This document shows, in pieces, positions 42,074 to 51,143 of a DNA stretch of 64,000 nt. The translations under genes were made by a program, and so were the position numbers. Origin of the DNA: DATKZH01 sp964475955 (GTDB lineage: Bacteria > Planctomycetota > Planctomycetia > Pirellulales > Thermoguttaceae); NCBI GenBank assembly GCA_964475955.1, contig CAYYZY010000003.1:29440-93439 (forward strand), read 5' to 3'. The notes beneath the pieces were generated by a model. The model ran no database searches and was not told where the DNA came from. It was given only the letters and a program-made list of their open reading frames with translations. Position 1 is the first letter of the stretch; each line of letters starts with the position of its first letter.

Positions 42074-42246
42074 ACTCCTTTCCCCCGCGAAGTAGCAGGG
42101 CTATCGCCCGCAAAAATGTGCAGGGAGGGCCACCGGCGCAGCTTCCGCGTGCCGCGACGAGTCGCGCCGCCTGGAGCACTCCCGGAAGCCCCACGAGCGT
42201 GCCGAGCAACTGCGGCGGGCATGTTTGACCTGAAGGATGGGAAATC

Positions 42247-43365
42247 ATGGGACAGCCGATCCACAAGATGACGCTCAAAGGCTTCAAGTCCATCCGCTCC
42301 CTCGAAGGCTTCGAGTTGGAGCCCGTGAATGTGCTGATCGGAGCCAACGGTTGCGGGAAGAGCAACTTCGTCGGCTTCTTCTCCCTGCTTCGCGAGATCG
42401 TCGAAGGTCGATTGGAGACGGCCGTCAACAAGGCCGGTGGCGCCGACGTTCATCTATTTCTTGGCCCCAAGATGACGGAGCGAATCGAGTGCGATCTGGA
42501 ATTCGGTGCGAATGGATACCGCTTCGCGCTCGAACCTACCGCCGACAACCGCCTGATATTCGCGGACGAGCGAATCCTGTACCGCGCCGGCCCGGGGATG
42601 CGGACGACGAGCGTCGACAGATCGATCGGACAAGGACACGGCGAGTCGAAGCTCAAAACTCACGCCAAGGAAGGTTGGAACCACCAGATCGCCGAATACG
42701 TTTGGCGAGCCGCGTCCAGTTGGACCGTGTACCACTTCCATGACACGAGCGAAACGGCGGCGATGCGACGGAGGTGTTCCTTGCGAGACGGTGAACGCCT
42801 TCGGCCGGACGCAGGAAACCTCGCCGCTTTTCTCTATCGCCTTCGCGAGGAAGAGGCAGACACGTACGAACTGATTTGCGATACCATACGTCTCGTCGCC
42901 CCGTTCTTCAAGGACTTTGTACTGCGCCCTCGCAAGAGCAGGAATGACCGCCACCTGGATCTTGAATGGCGGCAGAAGGACAGCGATTACCCGTTTCATG
43001 CAAGCCAACTATCGGACGGCACCCTGCGATTCATCGCCTTGGCCACGGCTTTGCTGCAACCGGAGCCGCCGGCGACGATCGTGGTCGACGAACCGGAACT
43101 CGGCCTGCACCCCTATGCGCTCGACGTGGTGGCCAATTTGGTTCTTCAGGCGCAAGAGCGAGCCCAACTGGTTGTCTCTACCCAATCGGCCGCGCTCCTG
43201 AACGCCTTTGATCCCGAGCAGATCGTCGTCATCGACCGGGAAGGGGGAGAATCGCGTTTCCGGCGGCTGAGCGAAGAGGAATTGGGCGCGTGGCTTGCCG
43301 AGGAGTACACGCTCGCCGACTTGTGGCAGAAGAACGTGTACGGCGGAGGGCCCGTGTATGAGTAG
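42247..43365 (+). CDS. AAA ATPase of the OLD/RecF-like type (defence-module candidate)
   Basis: The 372-aa ATPase has an N-terminal SMC/RecF-like strand (MTLKGFKSIRSLEGFELEPVNVLIGANGCGKSN), where GANGCGKSN is the Walker A loop. Late in the protein follow an ABC-type signature region (ASQLSDGTLRFIALATALL), Walker B (ATIVVDEPELGLHP) and a switch His-equivalent region (VVSTQSAALLNAF). Such stand-alone ATPases partner with nuclease or Toprim-like proteins in anti-phage systems. Here the partner is the DUF4276 gene, which overlaps it by eight bases. Base composition is visibly lower in GC than the kinase and MBL genes on either side, pointing to transfer. Confidence 0.9.
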   Translation: MGQPIHKMTLKGFKSIRSLEGFELEPVNVLIGANGCGKSNFVGFFSLLREIVEGRLETAVNKAGGADVHLFLGPKMTERIECDLEFGANGYRFALEPTADNRLIFADERILYRAGPGMRTTSVDRSIGQGHGESKLKTHAKEGWNHQIAEYVWRAASSWTVYHFHDTSETAAMRRRCSLRDGERLRPDAGNLAAFLYRLREEEADTYELICDTIRLVAPFFKDFVLRPRKSRNDRHLDLEWRQKDSDYPFHASQLSDGTLRFIALATALLQPEPPATIVVDEPELGLHPYALDVVANLVLQAQERAQLVVSTQSAALLNAFDPEQIVVIDREGGESRFRRLSEEELGAWLAEEYTLADLWQKNVYGGGPVYE

Positions 43366-44035
43366 GGTCGTCGCCGTCGTTGAAGGCCGAACGGAACAGG
43401 TGTTTGTCAGAGACGTGCTCGCGCCGCACCTCGCGGAGCACGGAGTGTATCTGACCGCTCGGCTTGTCGGAAAACCGGGGCGTAAGGGAGGCGTGGGCGA
43501 GTACAAGCGTGCTCGCAAGGACTTCCTTGCTCTGCTGAAGCAGGAACGCGAGACGCCAGTTACCTCGATGTTTGACTTCTACGGAATGCCCGAGTCGTGG
43601 CCGGGACGAAGGAACGCGAAAGGTGCGCCTCAGGATCGAAAAGCCCAGATCGTCGAAGAGGCAATCAGGGAGGACGTTGCGGGAGTGGTTGGGGGGAGAT
43701 TCGACGCGCGCCGGTTCCTGCCCTACGTCCAACTGCATGAATATGAGGCGCTGCTGTTCTCGCAGCCATCCGCTCTGAGCCAAGTGACGCGTGCTCCGGA
43801 CTTCGAGAATCGTCTTCAGACGATGCGAGACGAGTTCAGGACGCCCGAGGAAATCGACGACGATCTCGAATCGGCCCCGTCGAAGCGCATCAAGAAGCTG
43901 TTTCCGTACTACAACAAGACCCTACACGGCATTTTGGCGGCGAAGAGAACTACGATTGGAACCATGCGTTCCCAGTGCCCACATTTCGATGAGTGGGTCA
44001 CGGCATTGAATCGCCTTGCATCACCCGAGAAATGA
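43358..44035 (+). CDS. DUF4276 protein (Toprim-like), partner of the ATPase
   Basis: The 225-aa protein has the DUF4276 layout. It opens with MSRVVAVVEGRTEQVFVRDV (the E-G-x-T-E motif that aligns with the catalytic Glu of Toprim folds), then SMFDFYGMP (D-F-Y-G-x-P), then YVQLHEYEALLFS (the L-H-E-F/Y-E-A-L-L-F signature). DUF4276 proteins are repeatedly found beside AAA ATPases in defence islands and are proposed nucleases; the activity of this one is not established. It overlaps the ATPase gene by eight bases and is followed by a gap and convergent genes, so the module has just two members. Confidence 0.88.
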   Translation: MSRVVAVVEGRTEQVFVRDVLAPHLAEHGVYLTARLVGKPGRKGGVGEYKRARKDFLALLKQERETPVTSMFDFYGMPESWPGRRNAKGAPQDRKAQIVEEAIREDVAGVVGGRFDARRFLPYVQLHEYEALLFSQPSALSQVTRAPDFENRLQTMRDEFRTPEEIDDDLESAPSKRIKKLFPYYNKTLHGILAAKRTTIGTMRSQCPHFDEWVTALNRLASPEK

Positions 44036-44160
44036 CGGATGATAGCCGGGCGATCCGAAGGCGACGTTTGATGGGAATGAGCTGACTGCCGACGGCTATC
44101 TGCTCACCGTCTGAATCGGGCGCGTGCGTCTCGTACCTCGATCCGACCGACGAGATGTCA

Positions 44161-44895
44161 CTACCCGGCCGACTGGCGGTCGAGGAGCGCGTCGAGGCGG
44201 GTTTCCAGGGCTTCGCCGACCTCGGGGCACTGGTCGGCGTGCTCCGCCGCGGGGAAGCTGGTCAGGAGCGTGCGCACCAGTGCCGGGGTGACCGGGATGG
44301 GCGGGCCGTGGCCGGGCACGACCACGTCGGCGCCGGACAGGATCGTCGCCAGGCTATGCCACGTCTCGACGATCCGCCGCGCCGAGTAGCCGTTGGGCCA
44401 GTAATAGCCCCAGGCACGGAGCCACGGCTCGTCGAGCACCGCGTCGCCGACGATCCACACCTCCTCGCCCTCGCTCGAGGTGAAGGCCAACGCGTGAAGC
44501 GAACGCTCGTGCCCCGGGCACGGCACCAGGCGCAGCCCGCCCAGCGGACCCCCGTCGTCGCGGCAAAACGGCGGCGGGCCCTCGAGGTCGAGCCCCGTGG
44601 GCAATTGGAGGCAGTGGTCGAAGTGCGGGTGGGTCACGAACATCCGCCCGATCCGGTCGAACGCAAGAGCCAGCCGGTCCAGCAGGGGCGCCGCCTGCTC
44701 GAAGCCGCGGTCGGTGAAGTACGGATCGACCAGCAGCGTGTTCTTCTCGTTTGGGCGTTCCCCCTCCGGCCAGATGAGGGCCGCCGTCGACCGGTGCTCC
44801 ACCGACGTGTCGACCCAGCCCTCCGGCCGCAAGGGGAGCTGCCCGTCTTGGAGGACGACCCACTCGTATCGGGCGGAGTCGGGTTGGTCGGGCAT
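44161..44895 (-). CDS. MBL-fold metallohydrolase
   Basis: The 244-aa protein carries the metallo-beta-lactamase signature T-H-P-H-F-D-H with later ligands PCPGHERS, IVGDAVLD and VVPGHGPP. The layout (DPYFTDRGF strand, VVPGHG late His) suits the glyoxalase-II/alkyl-sulfatase-like branch, but the substrate is unknown. Cytoplasmic. It follows the lipoprotein gene with a six-base gap and is probably cotranscribed with it. Confidence 0.85.
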   Translation of the reverse strand: MPDQPDSARYEWVVLQDGQLPLRPEGWVDTSVEHRSTAALIWPEGERPNEKNTLLVDPYFTDRGFEQAAPLLDRLALAFDRIGRMFVTHPHFDHCLQLPTGLDLEGPPPFCRDDGGPLGGLRLVPCPGHERSLHALAFTSSEGEEVWIVGDAVLDEPWLRAWGYYWPNGYSARRIVETWHSLATILSGADVVVPGHGPPIPVTPALVRTLLTSFPAAEHADQCPEVGEALETRLDALLDRQSAG

Positions 44896-44901
44896 GGGCG
44901 T

Positions 44902-45390
44902 TCAGTCGTCCTCGATGGGGGGGGCCAGCTCGGTGAGCCGCTCGGGGACTTCGGGCGTCTTGATGTGGATCTCCATCGGCACCTCGCACGACGGCCACTC
45001 GTCGCAGTCGTCGGTGCGCAATGTGGTCACGCCGGTTTTCGGGTCCGCAGCCGGGTCCGCGGGCGGGGCCGGGCCGTCGGACTGCGGCTCTGCCTGTTTC
45101 GGGGGCTCGGCGTGTTCCGGGGGCGCGGCGCCGGCCGGAGCTTTCGGCTCGGTCGGCGGATCGTCCGCAGGAGCGGGTTCCGATCGATCGCCGGCCGGCT
45201 CGACCTGGGGCTTGTCCGCGGCGTCTTCCGGCGGAGCCTCGAGGCGCTCGGCCGCGTTCTCCGCAGGCGGATCGGCTCGCCAACGTTTCGCCGGCGGGGC
45301 GGAACGCTTGGCTGCTTCCCCGTCGACGCAGCCGCCACAGCCGGCCAGCGCCAGCAGGAGCAGCAGAGCGGGTAGTCGTTTTCGCACCAT
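44902..45390 (-). CDS. Lipoprotein, Pro/Glu/Ala-rich
   Basis: The 162-aa protein has a clear lipobox signal (MVRKRLPALLLLLALAGCGG, lipid-modified Cys in LAGC). The mature part is a long disordered stretch rich in Pro, Glu, Ala and Asp, ending with a short folded-looking segment (CDEWPSCEVPMEIHIKTPEV) that has two Cys. The start at 45390 was chosen for the signal peptide although the frame is open upstream. Function unknown. Confidence 0.75.
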   Translation of the reverse strand: MVRKRLPALLLLLALAGCGGCVDGEAAKRSAPPAKRWRADPPAENAAERLEAPPEDAADKPQVEPAGDRSEPAPADDPPTEPKAPAGAAPPEHAEPPKQAEPQSDGPAPPADPAADPKTGVTTLRTDDCDEWPSCEVPMEIHIKTPEVPERLTELAPPIEDD

Positions 45391-45470
45391 GCACTCGGCT
45401 CTCTCACCCCGGCCGGGGGCGTTTGGTTCCGGCGGTTCGCCAAGACGCGCGTCCTCCTTCCCTGCCCTCA

Positions 45471-45524
45471 GGCACGTTTCCAACGTGCCGGCAAGCGCCG
45501 GGGCACGTGCGAATCATGCCCCAC
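45471..45524. repeat. Dispersed palindrome, family C (two arms)
   Basis: Arm ggcacgtttccaacgtgcc (45471-45489) is followed by a diverged arm beginning ggggcacgtgcgaatcatg. It lies in the 455-base gap (45391-45846) between the divergent lipoprotein and molybdoenzyme genes. No gene and no clear promoter was seen in the rest of that gap. Confidence 0.7.
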
Positions 45525-45846
45525 GATCATTATGGCCGCGCACGGCGGCACGTGTAAACCAGGGCAGGCGGTTTGGCTTGACTTGCGGCGGTCCGCGACG
45601 TTGTAATACAGGGTGCCGTCGATCCCCGTCCGGCCTGTCCACTCTCGCCCCGCGACCACCACGGGAGCCGGGCGACGGCTCACGGCCGGCGGCGAATACG
45701 ACAGCGCAGGTTCGACTCGGATGCGGGATTGGGCAGCCTGGAGCGGTATCCGGATTTCCGAAAGTGATGACGCGTTTTGCCCCGCTTCACGTCCAAGTCG
45801 GCCGTTGATCGGTATTGCGCTGTCTTAGCGCACCTCGAGGGAGCTT

Positions 45847-48800
45847 ATGGAGATCAAACGGCGGAGCTTTCTGGCCGGATCGGGCGCGGCACTCGGCCTG
45901 GCGGGGGCGGATTTGGGCGTGAAGGAGGCGCGGGCGCAGATCGTGGCCGCGGCCCGAAGCGGAACGATGACCGGCACGGTTTGCCCTTGCTGCGCCCTCG
46001 GGTGCGGGGCGATCCTGTTCACTTCCCGGAGGAAACTCAAGCGCGTGGAGGGCGACCCCGACCATCCGATCAACCGCGGTGCTCTCTGCGCCAAGGGGAG
46101 CGCCCTGGCCCAGGTGGCCGATAATCCGCGGCGGGTGACGAAGGTGAAATACCGCGCAGCGGGCGCGGCCGAGTGGGAGGAGAAGGACTGGGACTGGGCC
46201 CTGCGCCGGATCGCCCGGCTCGTCCAAAAGACCCGCGACGCCGCGTTCACCCCGGTCGACGCGCAGGGCCGCACCGTCAACCGCACCGAGGCGATCGCCT
46301 GCCTCGGCGGGGCCGCCCTCTCGAACGAAGAGGGCTACGCCCTCGGCAAGCTCGCCCGGGCGCTGGGGCTGGTCTACCTGGAACACGAGGCGGCGGCCGA
46401 TCAGCGCGCGACGATCGCCGGCCTGGGCGCTTCGTTCGGCTGGGGGGCGGCGACCAGCCCCGGGACCGACGTGGCCGGCGCCGACTGCGTGCTGATCGTC
46501 GGCGCCGACCCCGCGGCGAGCCAACCCGTCGTCATGAAATGGGTCGGAAAGGCCCAGCAGCGGGGCGCGACGATCATCTGCCTCGATCCGCGTTTCACGC
46601 GCACGTCCTCGGCATGCGATATCCACGCGCCGCTGCGCGCCGGGACCGACCTCGCGCTGGTCGGCTGCCTGATCCGCCACGCCCTGGAGCACGGGCCGAT
46701 CCACCGCGAGTACCTGGTCGCCCACACAGACGCCGGCTTCCTGATCGACCCGGACTTCGCCCTGGAAGACGGCCGCTTCGGCCCGATCGCCGACGGCCGG
46801 TACACCCGGGAGCACTGGGGCTTCCAGCACGACGACGAAGGCCGCGTGAAGATCGACCCTTCGCTGGAAGACCCCCACTGCGTGTTCCAGGTGCTCAAGC
46901 GCCACTACGCCCGGTACACCCCGGAGAGCGTCGCCCGCGTGTGCGGCACGCCCCTCGACACGATCCGCCAGGTGGCCGAGGCGGTGGTGGATACGGGCCG
47001 GCCGGATCGCGCGGGCACGATCCTCTACGGCACGGGGGCCACCCGGCACCCCCACGGCACCCAAAACGTGCGCGGCTTCGCGATCCTGCAACTCCTGCTG
47101 GGGAACGTCGGCATTGCCGGAGGCGGGGTGCACGCCCTTGGAGCCGAGGCGAACGCGCAGGGGGCGACCGATCACGGGCTCCTCGGCGACCTCCTGCCGG
47201 GCCACTTGAAGTGCCCGTCGGCCGGCCAGGCCACGCTGGCGGCTCACGTCGCGGCCGGCACGCCGTCGTCGGCCGACCCCCAAAGCGCGAACGGCTGGAG
47301 CCGCTACTCGGCCTGCGCGGTCAGCCTGCTCAAGGCGTGGTGGGGGCCGCACGCAAACCGCGACAACCAGTTCGCCTACGACTACCTGCCCAAACACGAT
47401 ACGGACGGCACCCCGCCGCCTCTTTCCGAGGCGATGGAGCGGCAGCGGGTGCGGGGTCTGCTCGCCTTCCGGCACAATCCCGCGGTGACCGGCCCCGACG
47501 CCGGCCGGATGCGCCGGTCGCTGGAGAAGCTCGACTGGCTGGTCGCCGTCGACCTCTGGGAGAACGAGACGGCCACGTTCTGGAAGCGGCCCGGCACGCA
47601 GCCGGAAGACGTTCCGACCGAGGTCTTCCTCCTCCCCGCGGCGGCCCACATGGAAAAGCCCGGGAGCATGACCAACGCGAGTCGCTGCGCCCAGTGGCGC
47701 GGCGCCGGCATCGACCCGCCCGGCGAAGCGCGCAGCGACCTCTGGATACTCGACCGGCTGGCCAGGCAGTTGCAATCGCTCTACGCGGAGGGCGGCGTCT
47801 TCCCCGAGCCGATCGTGCACCTGGCGTGGGAGTACGGCGATGCGGCCGACCCGGAGGAGGTCGCCCGGGAGATCAACGGCCGGTTCCTGGCCGAGGTCGA
47901 GTTCGACGCGCACGGCAAGCGGTTCCACGAGGGTGAGCCGGTCCCCTCGCCGGTCCTGCTGCGCGACGACGGCACCACGGCCGCGGGCAACTGGCTCTAT
48001 TGCGGCAGCTTCACGGGCGCGGGCAACCAGATGGCCCGTCGCAGCCTCTCGCTTCCCGACCGCGATCCGCACGGCCTGCGCGCCAACTGGGGATGGTCGT
48101 GGCCGGCCAACCGCCGCGTGCTCTGCAACCGGGCCGGCTGCGACGCGAGCGGCCGGCCGTGGAACGAGGCCAGCGCGGTCGTCGCCTACGATCCAGAGGA
48201 GGGCCGCTGGCGGGGCGACGTGCCCGACGGCGCCTGGCCGCCCCCGCGAAATCCCGACGGTTCCCCCCACCCGGACGGCAAGCACGCGTTTCTCATGCTC
48301 CCAGAAGGCCGCGCGTGTCTCTTTGCCCCGGGGCTGGTCGACGGCCCGCTCCCCGAGCACTACGAGCCGCCCGAGAGCCCCGTGGCCAATCTCCTCTCCC
48401 CGCAGAACGCCAGCCCGTTGGCCCGGGCGGGGGAAGCCGAAGCCCTCGCCGACCCGGCCGAGTACCCGATCGTGGCGATCACCTGCCAGGTCGGCGAGCA
48501 CGCGCACGGCGGGGCCACGACGCGCAACTTACCCTGGCTGGCCGAGCTGGTGCCGTGCGCCTTCGTGGAACTCAGCCGGTCGCTGGCCGAGGCGAAGGGG
48601 ATCGAGCACGGCGACCGGGTCGCGATCCGCTCGCCCCGGGGCCGGATTGTGATGCCCGCCTTGGTGACGGGCCGCCTCGAGCCGCTCGAAGTCGACGGCC
48701 GCCGCGTGGAGCAGGTGGCGATCGTGGAGCGGTTCGGGTACGAGGGCCTGGCCACGGGCCCGAGCGCCGGCGTGCTCACGGCCTGCGTGGGCGGCGCCGA

Positions 48801-48870
48801 CGCGTTGGTGCCCGAATCCACGGCTTTCCTGTGCAACGTCGAGAAGGAGGCAGATGGCCACGATTCCTGA
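45847..48870 (+). CDS. Tat-exported formate-dehydrogenase-like molybdopterin enzyme with Asp at the Sec/Cys site
   Basis: The 1007-aa protein has a Tat signal (MEIKRRSFLAGSGAALGLAG) and the DMSO-reductase-family architecture closest in length and order to FdnG/FdoG. The [4Fe-4S] site is C46-x2-C49-x3-C53 ... C81, with the relay Lys83. In FdnG the segment after the second domain reads A-R-V-U-H-G-P-T, with Sec (or Cys) binding Mo and His in catalysis. Here it reads A182-A-A-D185-Q-R-A-T, followed by the conserved continuation IAGLGASFGWGA. The Mo ligand would therefore be Asp185, as in nitrate reductase NarG, and the catalytic His is Gln. Formate oxidation by the usual mechanism is unlikely. 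No beta (Fe-S) or gamma subunit gene follows; the next gene overlaps it by 17 bases. Confidence 0.88.
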   Translation: MEIKRRSFLAGSGAALGLAGADLGVKEARAQIVAAARSGTMTGTVCPCCALGCGAILFTSRRKLKRVEGDPDHPINRGALCAKGSALAQVADNPRRVTKVKYRAAGAAEWEEKDWDWALRRIARLVQKTRDAAFTPVDAQGRTVNRTEAIACLGGAALSNEEGYALGKLARALGLVYLEHEAAADQRATIAGLGASFGWGAATSPGTDVAGADCVLIVGADPAASQPVVMKWVGKAQQRGATIICLDPRFTRTSSACDIHAPLRAGTDLALVGCLIRHALEHGPIHREYLVAHTDAGFLIDPDFALEDGRFGPIADGRYTREHWGFQHDDEGRVKIDPSLEDPHCVFQVLKRHYARYTPESVARVCGTPLDTIRQVAEAVVDTGRPDRAGTILYGTGATRHPHGTQNVRGFAILQLLLGNVGIAGGGVHALGAEANAQGATDHGLLGDLLPGHLKCPSAGQATLAAHVAAGTPSSADPQSANGWSRYSACAVSLLKAWWGPHANRDNQFAYDYLPKHDTDGTPPPLSEAMERQRVRGLLAFRHNPAVTGPDAGRMRRSLEKLDWLVAVDLWENETATFWKRPGTQPEDVPTEVFLLPAAAHMEKPGSMTNASRCAQWRGAGIDPPGEARSDLWILDRLARQLQSLYAEGGVFPEPIVHLAWEYGDAADPEEVAREINGRFLAEVEFDAHGKRFHEGEPVPSPVLLRDDGTTAAGNWLYCGSFTGAGNQMARRSLSLPDRDPHGLRANWGWSWPANRRVLCNRAGCDASGRPWNEASAVVAYDPEEGRWRGDVPDGAWPPPRNPDGSPHPDGKHAFLMLPEGRACLFAPGLVDGPLPEHYEPPESPVANLLSPQNASPLARAGEAEALADPAEYPIVAITCQVGEHAHGGATTRNLPWLAELVPCAFVELSRSLAEAKGIEHGDRVAIRSPRGRIVMPALVTGRLEPLEVDGRRVEQVAIVERFGYEGLATGPSAGVLTACVGGADALVPESTAFLCNVEKEADGHDS

Positions 48871-51130
48871 AGCCATGGCCGCGGCGCTGGCGCACCACGG
48901 GGCCGGCCGGCTGGCGCAGGCCGAACAGATCTGCCGGCAGGTCCTCGCCGCCGATCCGCAGTATCCCGAAGCGCTGAACCTGCTCGGCGTTTTGGCACTC
49001 CAGGCCCGGCAACATGAGGACGCCGTCAACCTGCTCGGCCAGGCGGTCGCCCGGCGGCCCGACGTGCCCAAGTTCCACAACGACCTGGCGGCGGCCCACC
49101 TCGGGACGGGGCATCTCGAGGAGGCCGCGGCCGGCTGCCGCCGGGCCCTGGAAATCGACCCCCAGTTCGCCGAGGCCCACTTCAACTACGCCCTGGTGCT
49201 CCGCGCCCAGGGGAAGTTCGTCGAGGCCGTCGAGAGCTGCCGCAACGCGGTGGGGCTCCGCCCCGACTACGTCGACGCCCTCAACAACCTGGGCACCCTG
49301 CTCCAGCGCGTGGGCCGGATCGACGAGGCAATCCCCTGCTACCAGCGGGCGCTGGAGCTGCGGCCGCAGTACGCGCGCGCCTACGGCAACCTGGCCGGGG
49401 CGCTGGTCGCGATGGGCAAGCTCCGCGAGGCGCTGGCCGCCTGCGACCGGGCCCTGAAAATCAATCCCCGGCACATCGAGGCGCACTTCCAGCAGGGCAA
49501 CGCCCTGGCCGCCGCACGTAGGTTCTCGGACGCCGTCGCCTGTTACGAGCAGACGCTCACGCTGCGCCCCGACCACGTGGCGGCCCAGAACCGGCTCGCG
49601 CATGCGCTGCGCAGCCTGGGCCGGTCCGACGACGCGCTGGCCGCCTACCGCCGGACGGCCGAAGCGGCGCCCGACAACGTCGAGGCCCACCACAGCTTGG
49701 CCATCCTCCACGAAGAACGGGGCGAGATCGACGAAGCGGCCGCCTGCTACTTCCGCATCCAGGAACTCCAGCCCCAACAGCCCCTGTGGGAGGTGCGCGC
49801 CGCCTCGCTCTGCCCCAACGTGTTCCCTTCGGCCGAAGTCGTCGACGCGTACCGCGACGGCCTGCTCTCGCAACTCCAGCGATTTGCGCAGGAGGGGCTG
49901 CGCATCGAACCGGCCACGCTGCCCATCCTCGGCACGGGGCCGCCGTACGACCTCCAGTTCCACGGGCGCGACGACCGCCCGATCAAGGAGGCCTACGCCG
50001 CGATCTTCCGCGATTGGGAGCCGGGCGAGGCGACGCCTTCGGCCGAAGGGCGCTACCGGGTCGGCTTCGTTGCGACCGAGCCGCACGAGCCGATCTTTCT
50101 CAAGTGCATGGGCGGGGTGCTGGAGAACCTCGACGCCGAGGCGTTCGAGCCGGTCGTCATCTGCTCGCCGGCCGGGGCCGAACTGGTGCGGTCGCAGGTC
50201 CGAAGCGAGGCCGTCGGCGTCCTGCCCATTCCCGACCGGGTCGACACGGCCGCCGACCTCATCCGCAAGGCCCGCTTCGACCTCCTCTACTACTGGGAAG
50301 TCGGCTCCGGCACGGCCAATTACTTCCTTCCCTACTTCCGCCTGGCGCCGGTCCAGTGTACCGGGTGGGGCCTTCCGGTCACCTCCGGCATTCCCCAGAT
50401 GGACTGCTTCCTGTCGAGCACGCTGGTGGAGCCCGAAAACGCCGACGAGCACTACACCGAGCGGCTCGTGCGCGCGAGCACCCTCCTGACTTTCCAGCGA
50501 GCGCCCGCGGTGGCCGAGCAGCCGAAAGGGCGAGCCGAATTCGGCCTGGCCGACGACCGGCACGTGTACGCGTGCCTCCAGCAGGTGCAGAAGTTTCACC
50601 CCGATTTCGACGCCCTGTTGGCCCGTGTGCTTCGGGCCGACGGGTCGGGCGTGCTGGTCGTACCCCGCGATCCGCACGAAGCCAACACGGCCGCCCTGGA
50701 AAGCCGCTTTCGCGAGACGATGGCCGACGTGGCCGACCGCATCGTATGGATGCCCCAGCAGCCCTACCCCGACTACCTGGCCCTGGTGGCCGCGGCCGAC
50801 GTGCTCCTCGACCCGCTCCACTTCGGCGGCGGGCTGACCACCTACGAGGCGTTCGCGCTGGGCCGGCCGGTCGTCACGCTGCCCGGCGCGTTCCGGCGGG
50901 GCCGGTTCGCGCTGGCCTGCTACGCGAAGATGGGCATCGCCGAATGCGTGGCCGCCGACGCCGAGGACTACGTCGACGTGGCCGTCTCGCTGGCCGCCGA
51001 CCGCGACTACCGCGCGTCGGTCGAGCAGGAGATCCGCCAGGCGAGCCCTCGCTTGTTCGAAGACCTGGAGGCGGTCCGCGAGGTCGAGCGGATATTCGGC
51101 GAACTGATCGAAGAGCCCCGATCGCGCTGA
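48854..51130 (+). CDS. TPR protein with OGT/SPINDLY-like glycosyltransferase domain
   Basis: The 758-aa protein has about nine N-terminal tetratricopeptide repeats (residues ~10-310, each with the L/A-x-x-Y/F ... P pattern, e.g. AHFNYALVLRAQGKFVEAVES). The C-terminal domain resembles GT41 (O-GlcNAc transferase/SPINDLY) and related bacterial sequences, with VQCTGWGLPVTSGIPQMDCF, VYACLQQVQKFHPDFDALLA and DPLHFGGGLTTYEAFALGRP, the last corresponding to the UDP-binding region. It would attach a sugar to protein Ser/Thr or act as an N-glycosyltransferase; no target can be named. The start at 48854 has AAGGAGG and lies inside the end of the molybdoenzyme gene (17-base overlap). Confidence 0.9.
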   Translation: MATIPEAMAAALAHHGAGRLAQAEQICRQVLAADPQYPEALNLLGVLALQARQHEDAVNLLGQAVARRPDVPKFHNDLAAAHLGTGHLEEAAAGCRRALEIDPQFAEAHFNYALVLRAQGKFVEAVESCRNAVGLRPDYVDALNNLGTLLQRVGRIDEAIPCYQRALELRPQYARAYGNLAGALVAMGKLREALAACDRALKINPRHIEAHFQQGNALAAARRFSDAVACYEQTLTLRPDHVAAQNRLAHALRSLGRSDDALAAYRRTAEAAPDNVEAHHSLAILHEERGEIDEAAACYFRIQELQPQQPLWEVRAASLCPNVFPSAEVVDAYRDGLLSQLQRFAQEGLRIEPATLPILGTGPPYDLQFHGRDDRPIKEAYAAIFRDWEPGEATPSAEGRYRVGFVATEPHEPIFLKCMGGVLENLDAEAFEPVVICSPAGAELVRSQVRSEAVGVLPIPDRVDTAADLIRKARFDLLYYWEVGSGTANYFLPYFRLAPVQCTGWGLPVTSGIPQMDCFLSSTLVEPENADEHYTERLVRASTLLTFQRAPAVAEQPKGRAEFGLADDRHVYACLQQVQKFHPDFDALLARVLRADGSGVLVVPRDPHEANTAALESRFRETMADVADRIVWMPQQPYPDYLALVAAADVLLDPLHFGGGLTTYEAFALGRPVVTLPGAFRRGRFALACYAKMGIAECVAADAEDYVDVAVSLAADRDYRASVEQEIRQASPRLFEDLEAVREVERIFGELIEEPRSR

Positions 51131-51143
51131 GAAGGGATCCGAA

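Noticed and set aside
46390..46420. Selenocysteine codon in the formate-dehydrogenase-like gene
   Set aside because: There is no in-frame TGA; the aligned codon encodes Asp.
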